Shown piece after piece: positions 1 through 7,940 of a DNA stretch of 21,159 nucleotides; the stretch's first letter is position 1, and every line of letters starts with the position of its first letter. Under the pieces are notes generated by a model. That model saw nothing but the letters and a program-made list of their open reading frames with translations, ran no database searches and was not told the DNA's origin. The stretch is from positions 1 to 21,159 of the forward strand of contig JAJXUF010000050.1 in assembly GCA_021783175.1 (NCBI GenBank), given 5' to 3'. This stretch comes from Pseudomonadota bacterium. Lineage in GTDB: Bacteria; Pseudomonadota; Gammaproteobacteria; Acidiferrobacterales; UBA6901. Both the position numbers and the translations under genes were made by a program.

Positions 1-497
1 ACTTGTCTACGCGTCTGATGCGCATCAACCACGCCGGCGAAATTGCAGCTCAGGCGTTGTACCAGGGCCAAGCGCTGACCGCGCGCCTGACCTTGGTGCG
101 AGAAAAAATGGAACAAGCCGCGCGCGAAGAAAACGACCATTTGAGCTGGACCGAAGACCGCATTCGGGAACTTGGCGGCCATACCAGCTACCTCTCACCC
201 TTCTGGTATGCAGGCTCCTTCGCGCTCGGCGCCCTTGCCGGTGCTGCCGGCGACCGCTGGAGCTTGGGTTTCGTGGCCGAAACCGAAAATCAGGTGGTGG
301 ATCATTTGGACTCGCATCTTGCGCGTCTTCCGCGTGCCGATGAGAAGAGTCGCGCCATACTGGAACAGATGCGCGCCGACGAATTGCGTCATGCGACGAC
401 GGCTATCGAAGCGGGTGGTACCGCATTTCCTGGACCCCTACGCAGCCTGATGACAGCAGTATCGAAGATCATGACGCGGACGGCATACTGGCTCTAG
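1..497 (+). CDS. coq7: 3-demethoxyubiquinol 3-hydroxylase Coq7, 5' truncated
   Basis: Di-iron monooxygenase of ubiquinone biosynthesis that hydroxylates the quinone ring at the penultimate step, at the inner membrane. The window starts inside the gene and the frame is open from base 3. About 164 residues are visible, and roughly 50 N-terminal residues are missing compared with the usual 205-215 aa. The carboxylate-bridged iron site is visible: the Glu of HAGEIAAQ, the EENDH motif (ExxH), the Glu of ETENQ in the middle, and ADELRH (second ExxH). The motif [12 protein letters not shown] is typical of the bacterial Coq7 group. The visible C-terminus (MTRTAYWL) ends like the family. This is housekeeping flank, unrelated to the pigment genes. 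The family call is very safe; only the start is unknown. Confidence 0.95.
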   Translation, partial: LSTRLMRINHAGEIAAQALYQGQALTARLTLVREKMEQAAREENDHLSWTEDRIRELGGHTSYLSPFWYAGSFALGALAGAAGDRWSLGFVAETENQVVDHLDSHLARLPRADEKSRAILEQMRADELRHATTAIEAGGTAFPGPLRSLMTAVSKIMTRTAYWL

Positions 498-614
498 CTC
501 CCTGCGCATTTTCTTCAACGGTATAGTCTGCAGAAGGTATCATGCGCCGCTTCACGCGAGGCTTTACATCCCGTCCGGCAGAACCAGGATGCTGCGCCAA
601 TCATTAGCACCGCG

Positions 615-634
615 CGCTGACACGAGCGTTTTTT
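615..634 (+). terminator. possible weak terminator after coq7
   Basis: A short GC stem (CGCT/AGCG, 6-nt loop) is followed directly by six T on the plus strand, about 120 bases after the coq7 stop. The stem is only four pairs, so this is a weak candidate. No other U-tract hairpin is visible between coq7 and the next gene. Confidence 0.3.
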
Positions 635-645
635 GGATGGGCAAT

Positions 646-680
646 CGGCAGCTCCAGCGGCTCATGCGCCGGAGCTGCCG
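646..680. terminator. strong hairpin between convergent genes
   Basis: A perfect 10-bp inverted repeat (CGGCAGCTCC / GGAGCTGCCG) with a 15-nt loop lies 17 bases beyond the stop of the minus-strand gene ending at 698, and also downstream of coq7. It sits where transcription from both sides should end. Neither side carries a T-run, so it may block RNA decay or aid termination rather than be a classical intrinsic terminator. Confidence 0.45.
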
Positions 681-697
681 GAAACCGCTGCAACCGA

Positions 698-1114
698 TCA
701 GTAGGCTCCGAGATCCGCGCGGATATTGCGCTCCAAAAATTGGACCCAGCGATTGTACGTCGGATGGATCTTGTCCTTCGCCGGGTTATAGTCGAGGTCC
801 CTGCTGTCCTTGTAAGTGATACGTACCGTTCTGGTGTCATACTCGATATTTACAACCGCAGTGTATTCCTTGCCGCGGCCAGACTTGGTGTACGTAGCGA
901 CAATATGATTGGGCGAAATCTCCTTTGCTTCCCACCCCTTATCGAAAATCGCCTTGCGAATAGCCTTGCGCACCTGAACCAGACTCTTCCCAGAGGGCAC
1001 CTGGATCGGCTCGGGATTATAAACCGGCTGGAGCCGCGCCAAAGCCGGCGTGCTGGCAAGCAACAAGACAGCCGCGGGGACAAGGGCAAAAAGGCTGATA
1101 ATTCTTTTTAGCAT
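698..1114 (-). CDS. small secreted protein of unknown function
   Basis: A 138-aa protein I do not recognise by name. It starts with a clear signal peptide: Lys-Arg, then a hydrophobic run (residues about 5-20) and a likely signal peptidase I site at TPALA, so the mature protein of about 112 residues should be periplasmic or secreted. There is no lipobox cysteine. The mature part is basic and looks like one alpha/beta domain with alternating beta-strand stretches (YTAVVNIEYDTRTVRITY) and a helix near VRKAIRKAIFDKGW. The start is well supported: AGGAGGT lies 6 bases before the ATG. It stands alone, is convergent with coq7, and is separated from the pigment operon by about 165 bp, so it is probably not part of that pathway. 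Confidence 0.8.
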   Translation of the reverse strand: MLKRIISLFALVPAAVLLLASTPALARLQPVYNPEPIQVPSGKSLVQVRKAIRKAIFDKGWEAKEISPNHIVATYTKSGRGKEYTAVVNIEYDTRTVRITYKDSRDLDYNPAKDKIHPTYNRWVQFLERNIRADLGAY

Positions 1115-1230
1115 TGTGGACCTCCTGAATAAAGTTTGAATTTTGGCATCGGTTACAAACAGCAGCCCGAATGCAACGCCCTGCCGAGGGCTATTGCGAC
1201 CTGCTGCGAGCGACGCCGAGTTATGGTACT

Positions 1231-1271
1231 AAAATCCGCCGCGGGCCGACAATAACGCGCCGCGGTCTTTT
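1231..1271. terminator. candidate bidirectional terminator below the glycosyltransferase
   Basis: Two CCGCGG hexamers (1239-1244 and 1260-1265) form a 6-bp GC stem with a 15-nt loop. On the minus strand it is followed by a short TTTT and on the plus strand by TCTTTT. It lies 15 bases beyond the stop of the last gene of the left pigment operon, a sensible place for termination. The stem is short and the loop long, so the call is tentative. Confidence 0.35.
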
Positions 1272-1280
1272 AGACACAGA

Positions 1281-2006
1281 TTAGGCGCGTTGGAAAAATG
1301 CGCGATAGAGCCCCGGGAGAAACAGGCCACGTGAAAGCAGCTTCCACGCCACCATGCGCGTGATGCGCAGCGAATCGCGTGTGCGGTAGTAGCTGGGGCG
1401 GGCTCGCACATGGTAAATGGCGGGAATGGAGATTCCACTCACCCGGTGACCCAGGCGTGCCCCTTCTATAAGGATCTCACTTTCAAAGACGAAACCGTGC
1501 GCTCTGTCATGCGGCAGCTGAAGACGCTTCAGCAGCGTCGCTGGATAAAGGCGAAAACCAGACTGGCTGTCCCGCAGGCGCTGCCCGCAGGCCCATGAGA
1601 TCCAGAAATCGGCGAAACGATTGGCGTAGTAACGCAAAGCCGGGGCAACCGACGGGTCACTGCGTCGCGTGCCGATCACGATGTCATGCACATGGGTGCC
1701 TGCCATTTCAATCAAGGCCGGAATGTTTTCCGGCATATGCTGGCCGTCGCCATCCAGCGTGACGACACCCGCGACTCCGCTGGCAATTGCATGTTGCATG
1801 CCACGCCAAAGACTTGCCGCCTTGCCTTCGTTAGTTGAATTTCGCAGTAATGTAATTGGCAAATCTTGTACCTGCTCGGCGCTGGCATCGCTCGATCCGT
1901 CGTCGACCACGACCACGTCTTTGCAGTATTTAAGGACGCGCTGCACGATGTCGCGCAAAGTGGCCGCTTCATTGTAGGCGGGAATGACGACGGCGTAATT
2001 GCTCAC
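1281..2006 (-). CDS. family 2 glycosyltransferase, dolichol-phosphate-mannose-synthase-like
   Basis: A 241-aa GT-A fold glycosyltransferase. The N-terminal nucleotide-sugar signature runs from VVIPAYNEA (residues about 6-14) through VVDDGSSD (33-40). The metal-binding acid motif is DGDGQH (85-90). It has no C-terminal membrane domain, so it is a soluble or peripheral enzyme. A GT2 protein is a regular member of aryl polyene clusters, where it may be separate or fused to an acyltransferase; the sugar acceptor is not certain in any of them. It is the last gene of the left operon, 45 bp behind the ketoreductase. The start is GTG at 2006 with a poor ribosome site. The family is certain; the role in pigment glycosylation or in attachment to a lipid is inference. 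Confidence 0.85.
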   Translation of the reverse strand: MSNYAVVIPAYNEAATLRDIVQRVLKYCKDVVVVDDGSSDASAEQVQDLPITLLRNSTNEGKAASLWRGMQHAIASGVAGVVTLDGDGQHMPENIPALIEMAGTHVHDIVIGTRRSDPSVAPALRYYANRFADFWISWACGQRLRDSQSGFRLYPATLLKRLQLPHDRAHGFVFESEILIEGARLGHRVSGISIPAIYHVRARPSYYRTRDSLRITRMVAWKLLSRGLFLPGLYRAFFQRA

Positions 2007-2051
2007 GGGCGGAACTCTAGTTTGATGTGTCGTAATCGCGCGGTTTACCGT

Positions 2052-2771
2052 CTACGCCATGCCGCCGCTGATGCCGATTACCTGGCCCGTGATATAGGCC
2101 GCGCCATCGGACACAAGAAAACCGACCAAAGAGGCAACTTCCTCGGCAGTGCCTGCACGTTTCATAGGAACCAAGGCGGTGATTTGTTCACGCGAGAAGA
2201 CTTGTTCGCTCATGGGCGACTGAATAATTCCCGGAGCAACCACGTTAACCGTGACACCTCGCGAGGCCACTTCCAGCGCCAGGGCCTTGGCGGCGCCATG
2301 CAGTCCTGCTTTGGCAGCTGCGTAATTTGCCTGACCCCGATTGCCAATAATACCGGCGACCGATGACATGCTGATGACTCGCCCCCAGCGCGTACTTAAC
2401 ATCGGCAACAAAAGCGGTTGCGTGACGTTGTAGAAACCATTGAGCGATACGTCAACAACCCGGCGCCACTGCTCCGGGCGCATACCTGCGAGCGGCGCAT
2501 CGTCGTGCACGCCGGCGTTGTTCACCAGAACCTGCACCGGCCCCGCTTCGAGCAGCCGGTCGAGAGATTGCCGGCTCAAATCGCAATCGCAAACGTCGAA
2601 TTGCACTGCTTCGGCTGAGCCGCCTGCGCCACGAATCGTTGATACAACTGCCTCAGCCTTATCAAAGCGGGAGTTGGCATGCACGATCACATGCAGTCCA
2701 TCGTGCGCTAGTCGCCGTGCAATAGCTGCCCCAATACCCCCGCTGCCTCCGGTCACCAGCGCGCGTTTCAT
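2052..2771 (-). CDS. apeQ: 3-oxoacyl-ACP reductase (FabG family, ApeQ-like)
   Basis: A 239-aa short-chain dehydrogenase/reductase that reduces the beta-keto group after each condensation. The NADPH loop is TGGSGGIG (residues 7-14), the structural motif is NNAG (84-87), and the catalytic residues are Asn111, Ser137, Tyr150 and Lys154 in the usual spacing for FabG. The length is normal. Its ATG overlaps the end of the dehydratase gene by 4 bases, so the two are translationally coupled. By context it should be the ketoreductase of the aryl polyene elongation cycle rather than the housekeeping FabG, which normally lies in the fab operon. The family is certain; the pathway assignment is strong from context. 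Confidence 0.92.
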   Translation of the reverse strand: MKRALVTGGSGGIGAAIARRLAHDGLHVIVHANSRFDKAEAVVSTIRGAGGSAEAVQFDVCDCDLSRQSLDRLLEAGPVQVLVNNAGVHDDAPLAGMRPEQWRRVVDVSLNGFYNVTQPLLLPMLSTRWGRVISMSSVAGIIGNRGQANYAAAKAGLHGAAKALALEVASRGVTVNVVAPGIIQSPMSEQVFSREQITALVPMKRAGTAEEVASLVGFLVSDGAAYITGQVIGISGGMA

Positions 2772-3214
2772 GCTTTTGCTCTTCTCTGCAACATGACCGT
2801 CGCCCGTCCGGACAGCAGAAGTTTTGCGCCCGAGCGTAGGTCAAATTCGTAGATAAAACCCTGCTCACCTGCTGACAGCTGGCGCGCCTCGATGGAAAGC
2901 TCCGTTCCGGCGGTATCTAGCCGCTCCACATGGAATTTGAGATCGCGTGCACTTGCCAGAAAACCCAATACAGGCCCGGAGTCGTCTTCGGGCTCTGTCA
3001 GTCTGGCATGTACTGCCATAGCCTGCGCCGCGTACTCCAAGCCGGACACTGCATGCAGGCGCCCGTGCTGCCGCAGAGGATTTTCGACACTCGTGTGGGA
3101 AATTGCCCTGCACAGTATCGCCGCCTCATCCCACCTTTGCACGCTATCAAGCAAACACATGCTCCCGGCGTGCGGGATGCGGGCGCAAATTTCTTCGTGA
3201 CTCAATTGCGGCAC
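2768..3214 (-). CDS. apeP: hotdog-fold 3-hydroxyacyl-ACP dehydratase (ApeP-like)
   Basis: A 148-aa hotdog-fold protein. The opening IPHAGSMCLLD and the following EYAAQAMAVH, which forms the central helix, are characteristic of the APE dehydratase ApeP. It removes water from the 3-hydroxyacyl-ACP to create each new double bond; in characterised APE systems ApeP works together with ApeI. The frame is open further upstream (to 3463), but that extension overlaps the preceding gene and does not resemble the family. GTG at 3214 (or TTG at 3205) gives the right length and overlaps the chain-length-factor stop by about 13 bases. The downstream ATG overlap couples it to the ketoreductase. Confidence 0.88.
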   Translation of the reverse strand: MPQLSHEEICARIPHAGSMCLLDSVQRWDEAAILCRAISHTSVENPLRQHGRLHAVSGLEYAAQAMAVHARLTEPEDDSGPVLGFLASARDLKFHVERLDTAGTELSIEARQLSAGEQGFIYEFDLRSGAKLLLSGRATVMLQRRAKA

Positions 3215-4011
3215 GGTTCGATCACGACCAACAAAGGCCGACCTTGCACATATGGCAAAACGATGGACGCCGGCTCTGCATCGTCCGCAAGCACCGCAAG
3301 CAGAGGTAATGCGCGCGCCGATGGGTTCCCGGCACGCAGTTCTTCCAACCCTGCATCGTCCAGGCGCGTCTCTTCTAAAGCCGCCTCCTGCAGCGATACT
3401 GCAAGTCGCGCCAGGCTGCGTGCGGAACGTTTTCTCGCCAGCACCAACCCTACCCCGAAACACGCGTTCATCGGTCGCGCACTATTGAGCGGCTCCGGCA
3501 GCGGAGTGTCGTGGGCGACAAGCAGCAAGGCCGCGGCACCCTCGATTGCGAGCTGCGTGCAGGCCTCGACCATTCCCACGGCGAATGTGCCATCGTAGCC
3601 GGCCAGGCTGGTGGATGGAGCGCGTGACGCTGCGGCCATGCTCCAGTAGCCAGCTGGTGCATTATTAACGGAATTATGGAAGCGCGTTGGCGATACTTCC
3701 GGATTATCTTTTATTACCTCTTCGCAAATATAGTGCGTAATCTGGCCATCACTTTCGGATGACGCAAAAATCGAAGGCAGGGTAGAGGCGTCAAGCGCGG
3801 AATGGCGCACGGCTTCTGCTGCCACCTCGACCGCCAACCGGATGTGATCGGTGGTTCGTCGACGGACATCCGGTGCGAGCATGGACGGGCTTAGCCGCGG
3901 CGGCGGCACGGGCTGATATGCCGCTCGGCCGGCGAGAACCGGCGCGGCACCCGGCCATCCGATGAGGCCTGGCGCAAATATCCCCACACCTTCCACATAC
4001 ACTTCCATCAT
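3202..4011 (-). CDS. apeC: beta-ketoacyl synthase chain-length factor (ApeC-like)
   Basis: A 269-aa half-length ketosynthase-like protein of the Ketoacyl-synt_2 type. At the position of the nucleophile elbow it has SLAGYDGTFA (residues 135-144) instead of TACSSS, so the active-site cysteine is absent. Other fold signatures remain, such as FHNSVNNAPAGYW (111-123). In aryl polyene systems this protein pairs with the active ketosynthase as a heterodimer and helps set chain length. It follows the ketosynthase with an ATGA overlap, fitting stoichiometric production of the two subunits. The start could be either of two adjacent ATGs (4011 or 4008). Family and role are well supported; the chain length cannot be read from sequence. 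Confidence 0.88.
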   Translation of the reverse strand: MMEVYVEGVGIFAPGLIGWPGAAPVLAGRAAYQPVPPPRLSPSMLAPDVRRRTTDHIRLAVEVAAEAVRHSALDASTLPSIFASSESDGQITHYICEEVIKDNPEVSPTRFHNSVNNAPAGYWSMAAASRAPSTSLAGYDGTFAVGMVEACTQLAIEGAAALLLVAHDTPLPEPLNSARPMNACFGVGLVLARKRSARSLARLAVSLQEAALEETRLDDAGLEELRAGNPSARALPLLAVLADDAEPASIVLPYVQGRPLLVVIEPCRN

Positions 4012-5201
4012 GATGCGGCTCCGAATATCAAACTGCAGTTACTGCCGCCGAAGCCGAATGAGTTGCTCAGCACGAACCGTACCGGTGCCAGGCGATTGTG
4101 CAGCAGGACATTGCTGGTGAAATTAGGATCCAGCGTTTCGGTATTGAGGCAGCCTGGCATCAGTCCGTGGCGGATGCACAGGGCCGATATGACGGCTTCT
4201 GTGATCCCGGCGGCACCAAGCGCATGCCCAGTCCAGCCTTTGGTGGAGCTGCAAGCCACCTTGCGCCCTAACACACGTGCGATTGCTTTGTCTTCCATGG
4301 CGTCGTTCACGAGACTGGCTGTCCCGTGCATATTGACGTAGTCGATCTGGCCCTGCTTGAGCCCAGCGCACTCGACGGCCCGATGCATGGCAAGAGCCGC
4401 TCCCTCGCCCTCCGGTTCCGGCGTGGACATATGGTAGGCGTCCGCACTCTCGCCGTAGCCAAACAGGGCCACTCCACTATGTGCCGATACACGCTCGAGA
4501 GGCTCCACCAGCGCGAATCCCGCTGCCTCGCCGATCGAGATACCCTGACGGTCGACGGAACATGGACGGCATGGACCGGGCGCAACAAGACCAAGGGAAG
4601 CAAAACCGTATAGTGTATTGAGGCAGAGGCTATCCACCCCGCCAACCACTGCGGCATCACACAGGCCGAGCTGAATCATGCGCGCCGCCGATGCAAACAC
4701 CTTGGCACTGGAAGAGCAAGCTGTCGATACCATCGCCGCCGGACCGTTAAGCGCAAGATAGCTGCGAACAAAATCGGTCGCGGAGTAGAGGTTGTGCGTC
4801 GTACGAAAGCGATAGTCGGGGGGCAGGCCACCGCTCACCGGGTCGCGCCGGCGATAGGCATGTTCGGTCTCAAGGATTCCCGACGTGCTGGTGCCAATGA
4901 TCACTGCAATGCGTTTTGCCCCATAACGGGCCCGGGCATCGGCGACAAGCTGCTCGAAATTGTCCTGGCGCAACGCCGCTTGGGCGAGTCGATTGTTGCG
5001 ACAATCGAACGCGGCCAGAGCGCCGGTAACCGGCCGATCTTCGAGGCCACTCACTTCGCCGGCGAAGGTATCGAGATGAACATGTTCGAATTTACAGGGC
5101 GCCAGCCCGCTCACGCCGCCGCTCAGAGCATGGTAGATCGCGTCGAGCCCATATCCTAGGCTGTTCACCGCGGTGAATCCGGTCAGTGCGAGAGGCGTCA
5201 C
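4008..5201 (-). CDS. apeO: beta-ketoacyl-ACP synthase, catalytic subunit (ApeO-like)
   Basis: A 397-aa FabF-type ketosynthase with the full catalytic triad: Cys162 in STACSSS, His292 in MHGTAS, and His326 in GHALGAAG. The glycine-rich end FGFGGSNCS is also present. It performs decarboxylative condensation of malonyl-ACP with the aryl or polyenyl starter, and with the following chain-length factor it should form the APE elongating heterodimer. The start is GTG at 5201 with AGGA about 6 bases upstream. A 69-bp gap separates it from the acyltransferase gene, and it overlaps the chain-length factor by 4 bases. ApeO is the best equivalent, by its pairing with ApeC; the window has a second KS at 9572. 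Confidence 0.93.
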   Translation of the reverse strand: MTPLALTGFTAVNSLGYGLDAIYHALSGGVSGLAPCKFEHVHLDTFAGEVSGLEDRPVTGALAAFDCRNNRLAQAALRQDNFEQLVADARARYGAKRIAVIIGTSTSGILETEHAYRRRDPVSGGLPPDYRFRTTHNLYSATDFVRSYLALNGPAAMVSTACSSSAKVFASAARMIQLGLCDAAVVGGVDSLCLNTLYGFASLGLVAPGPCRPCSVDRQGISIGEAAGFALVEPLERVSAHSGVALFGYGESADAYHMSTPEPEGEGAALAMHRAVECAGLKQGQIDYVNMHGTASLVNDAMEDKAIARVLGRKVACSSTKGWTGHALGAAGITEAVISALCIRHGLMPGCLNTETLDPNFTSNVLLHNRLAPVRFVLSNSFGFGGSNCSLIFGAAS

Positions 5202-5270
5202 GGGAAATCCTGTTTGCGCTGGGCCGAGTTTCTATACCACCGCGCACCACCGGAGGCAAGCGACACAGTA

Positions 5271-6248
5271 TCAGCTCTTCAGTGCCTGCGAGGGCGTCTG
5301 CCGCGGTTGTTCTTCCCAGAAGTCGAAAAAATTGAACCAGTTGTAGGGTGCGAGACGACAGTAATGCTCAAGACGCTCCGCATAACGCCGCACCCACTTT
5401 TCCAGATCTGCCTGGCGGTTGCCGCGGCTCAAGACAACTTCATCGGCAAACAACTCGAAATATTCATCATAACGGTTCGCGCCACGATAAAGCCCGAAAA
5501 AAAGAACCACGGGTATGCGCAAGGCACTGGCTATCAGCATGGGTCCGGCAGGGAAAACCGCTTCCTTTCCCAGAAAAGGCACGCGCACAGCGCGATCGTT
5601 GGCCACGACCCGGTCTCCGAGAATGCCGAGCATCTCTCCGCGTTCGACACAGTCCTTGGCGCGCAGCAGGGCATCAACGCCACCAATCGGAATCACTTTC
5701 ATTCGCCCTTTGCCGCCCATGCTTTCAATAACCTTGTTCACCTTTCTGGCATTTTCTTCATACATCATCATGTTGACTTCGAGCGCGCAGCCCCTTTCGC
5801 CAAAGAACCGGGCAAGCTCAAAGCTGCCGAGGTGGGCGCCGAGCAGCAGGCAACTCTGCCCTTGGTTGGCCATGTCGCGAATTATATCCAGCCCAAACTT
5901 GGACAATTGGAACTTATCTCCACGATCCGCCAGCAGGAATGCCCGATCAAGCAGCGTCGCGGCAAAACAGTAATGGTGGCGAAATACGTCAACTGGGCGT
6001 GCCGGGCGGTCAAGCACCCGGTCCAGGTAACGGCGCGATGCCGCGCGGCTTCCGCCGGAAAAAATCAGAAAATAAAAACAGATCGGATACAGCAGCAGGC
6101 GGCCAATACGTCGACCAAGCGCGAGCGAAAGCCAGGCGATGAGCTTCATGGAAAAGACGCTGCCGCGCTCGCGTTGCGTCTGCCATGACTGCGTCGCGCG
6201 CATAGTGCTGCGCGTGTTGAGAGCCTCACTCAGCGCGCGCGGTTTCAT
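5271..6248 (-). CDS. LpxL/HtrB-like lysophospholipid-type acyltransferase
   Basis: A 325-aa protein of the lipid A acyltransferase family. It has an N-terminal hydrophobic segment (residues about 36-64, membrane anchor) and the catalytic HX4E motif as His139-Leu-Gly-Ser-Phe-Glu144. The end motif PYNWFNFFDFW is typical of the subgroup found in aryl polyene clusters. Lipid A acyltransferases move an acyl chain from ACP to a glycolipid. In APE loci the family is thought to place the polyene, or a fatty chain, on a lipid or sugar anchor in the envelope. The start overlaps the dehydratase gene by 23 bases; internal ATGs at residues 16 and 34 are possible starts. In a flexirubin-like pathway it is also a candidate for an ester-forming step. 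Confidence 0.88.
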   Translation of the reverse strand: MKPRALSEALNTRSTMRATQSWQTQRERGSVFSMKLIAWLSLALGRRIGRLLLYPICFYFLIFSGGSRAASRRYLDRVLDRPARPVDVFRHHYCFAATLLDRAFLLADRGDKFQLSKFGLDIIRDMANQGQSCLLLGAHLGSFELARFFGERGCALEVNMMMYEENARKVNKVIESMGGKGRMKVIPIGGVDALLRAKDCVERGEMLGILGDRVVANDRAVRVPFLGKEAVFPAGPMLIASALRIPVVLFFGLYRGANRYDEYFELFADEVVLSRGNRQADLEKWVRRYAERLEHYCRLAPYNWFNFFDFWEEQPRQTPSQALKS

Positions 6249-6591
6249 AGGTCAGAACACCTTCGGCAATTTTTTGTGCACTGCAATGCACCTCGAATCC
6301 AAGCCTGGCCTTACCCTTGTCCGAGAAAACGACATCAAATTCGGCCCCCGGCGCCAGTGGCGCATGAAACTTGACGCTTGGCACCCCGGTGATCCGTAGC
6401 GGAACGCCGATATGCACGTGCGCCGCGCACACAACCTCGTCGAGCAGAATGACCCCCGGAACCACTGGGTTGCCAGGGAAGTGACCTTTGAGAGAAGCAT
6501 GATTCGTCGCGATCTTCATTAACTGAAAGTCTATCCGCTTTGATTCTGACGTCCACCGCCGGACCATGTCCAAGTAGCTGCGCGGATTCAC
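6226..6591 (-). CDS. apeI: FabZ-like 3-hydroxyacyl-ACP dehydratase (ApeI-like)
   Basis: A 121-aa hotdog-fold dehydratase. The FabZ signature GHFPGNPVVPGV carries the catalytic His. The following LLDEVV supplies the acidic residue, although Asp-Glu replaces the simple Glu of FabZ, as I recall for APE members. It acts on 3-hydroxyacyl-ACP as the second dehydratase beside ApeP. The start is GTG in a GTGA overlap with the stop of the upstream 120-aa protein, indicating translational coupling. Its end overlaps the acyltransferase start by 23 bases. It is shorter than FabZ (about 145 aa), mostly at the N-terminus. Confidence 0.85.
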   Translation of the reverse strand: MNPRSYLDMVRRWTSESKRIDFQLMKIATNHASLKGHFPGNPVVPGVILLDEVVCAAHVHIGVPLRITGVPSVKFHAPLAPGAEFDVVFSDKGKARLGFEVHCSAQKIAEGVLTYETARAE

Positions 6592-6950
6592 GCGCCCGTC
6601 GCCATAACGCCGGCCAGGAAGTTATGCCCCGGCTTGGCCCAGATGACGTCCAAAAATGCCGCCAAGATGGCCAGCGGCGCCTTGGCATCAGGCGATTTGC
6701 CGTCCATCCACAGGGTTGCGCCACGAAACTTGCGGGGATACTCAGTTTGGAAATTGTCTAACTGGTCCGGAAACGGGGAAAGCGGCCAGGAGGGTCTTCC
6801 GTCCGCGCCTCGATCACGGCGCAGGACGATTATCGGCGAAGGCACTGGTTTCGGCAAGGTCAAAACCCCCGCGGCGTACAGGATCGGCATAAACCTGCTA
6901 TTCTTGGCAACCGGCACAGGCGACAAATTCCGCCAACTTCTACCTAACAT
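6588..6950 (-). CDS. unknown 120-aa protein, first gene of the left pigment operon
   Basis: I do not recognise this protein. Support for it being real comes from the GTGA overlap with the ApeI-like gene, a mostly G/C third codon position from residue 21 onward, and its place at the head of the operon. It has no signal peptide; one mildly hydrophobic stretch (LAILAAFLDVIWA) lies near residues 93-105, and the middle is rich in proline (PKPVPSPIIVLRR). The start is uncertain. ATG at 6950 leaves only 30 bp to the divergent ABC gene and has AGGAGG 14 bases upstream, rather far. ATG at 6890 would give 100 aa, fits the codon pattern better and leaves 90 bp for promoters. The frame also stays open upstream without a start codon, probably an effect of the opposite gene. 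Confidence 0.6.
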   Translation of the reverse strand: MLGRSWRNLSPVPVAKNSRFMPILYAAGVLTLPKPVPSPIIVLRRDRGADGRPSWPLSPFPDQLDNFQTEYPRKFRGATLWMDGKSPDAKAPLAILAAFLDVIWAKPGHNFLAGVMATGA

Positions 6951-6980
6951 CCATTCCGGGCATTCCTCCTGAACCAGACC

Positions 6981-7931
6981 GTGAGCCAGGCTGTCGCCGT
7001 CGAAACTACCGCGCTGTTCAAGACTTATCGTGGACTGGAGCGGCCGGCCGTAGAGAACGTCGACCTGTCGATCCAGCGCGGGCGGGTATTCGGCCTGCTG
7101 GGTCCGAATGGTGCAGGAAAAACCACCTTGTTGTCATTAATCTGCGGACTTCTTCAGCCGAGCGCCGGCAGCACGCGCGTCATGGGGTACTCGGTGGCGG
7201 AGCAACGCAACGAGGTCATGCGCCGCATCGGCCTAGTGCCACAGGAGTTGGCGATCTACCCGAGCCTCACGGCGCGCGAAAATCTTGACTATTTCGGGCA
7301 CATGCAGGGTCTCTACGGAACCAAACTGCGAACGCGAATTGCTGATTGTCTTGCACTCGCCGGCCTCGAGGAACTCCGCTCGCGCCGCGCGGAAACATTT
7401 TCAGGGGGCTTGAAGCGCCGACTCAACCTTGTCATTGGCCTTATCAACGAACCCGAAGTGCTCGTGCTTGACGAGCCAACCGTGGGTATAGATCCGCAAT
7501 CGCGCCGATTCATTCACGACACACTGCATGCACTCAGCGCGCGCGGCATGACTATCATCTACACCTCTCATTATATGGAGGAAGTCGAGTCCTTGTGTGA
7601 TGAGATTGCCGTAATTGACCATGGACGGATAATCGCGCAGGGCTCATTGGAGGAGCTGCTGAACCAGCACCAGGATGGTGTAGTTGAAATCCACATTGAA
7701 CAACCGCTGCAGGAATCGATACGCATGCGCATTGCAGCGCTGCCTCAAGTTCGCAGCATCGAGACCACGGGACGATCCGTGACCATGCACAGCGATATTC
7801 CGGAATCTACCCTGCGCGCCTCCCTGGAAATCCTGCACCAGGAAAAGGTCGGTATTGCTTCGCTGTCGATGGGCACGATGAATCTAGAGCAGCTCTTCAT
7901 GAAACTCACGGGAACGCGTTTGCGCGACTGA
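6981..7931 (+). CDS. ABC-2 type transporter, ATP-binding protein
   Basis: A 316-aa ATPase that drives export with the permease encoded next. All motifs are present: Walker A GPNGAGKTT (residues 41-49), Q-loop Gln88, signature SGGLK (141-145, with Leu in place of Gln), Walker B LVLDEP (161-166), and switch His197 in YTSHYMEE. A C-terminal extension of about 90 residues matches the drug/daunorubicin-type (DrrA, CcmA) subfamily. The start is GTG at 6981 without a clear ribosome site. It is the first gene of the plus-strand operon and is divergent from the left operon. Classical APE loci encode an MMPL-family exporter, so an ABC exporter here points to a different export route, probably for the pigment. 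Confidence 0.92.
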   Translation: MSQAVAVETTALFKTYRGLERPAVENVDLSIQRGRVFGLLGPNGAGKTTLLSLICGLLQPSAGSTRVMGYSVAEQRNEVMRRIGLVPQELAIYPSLTARENLDYFGHMQGLYGTKLRTRIADCLALAGLEELRSRRAETFSGGLKRRLNLVIGLINEPEVLVLDEPTVGIDPQSRRFIHDTLHALSARGMTIIYTSHYMEEVESLCDEIAVIDHGRIIAQGSLEELLNQHQDGVVEIHIEQPLQESIRMRIAALPQVRSIETTGRSVTMHSDIPESTLRASLEILHQEKVGIASLSMGTMNLEQLFMKLTGTRLRD

Positions 7932-7940
7932 CGGCAATTT

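Noticed and set aside
1866..2366. Plus-strand open frame across the ketoreductase and glycosyltransferase junction
   Set aside because: Antisense to two well-supported genes; no family features.
3215..3463. Long N-terminal extension of the ApeP-like dehydratase
   Set aside because: The open frame upstream of 3214 overlaps the chain-length-factor gene by 260 bases and its residues are Arg/Gly/Cys-rich noise; the family begins near IPHAGSMCLLD.
5214..6188. A 324-codon plus-strand open frame opposite the LpxL-like gene
   Set aside because: It is the antisense shadow of a gene with clear HX4E acyltransferase motifs; the translated product has low-complexity basic content and no motif.
6634..6972. 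Plus-strand open frame opposite the 120-aa unknown gene
   Set aside because: The minus-strand frame has G/C-rich third positions and a GTGA overlap with the next gene, while the plus frame ends just before the ABC gene and shows no coding sign.
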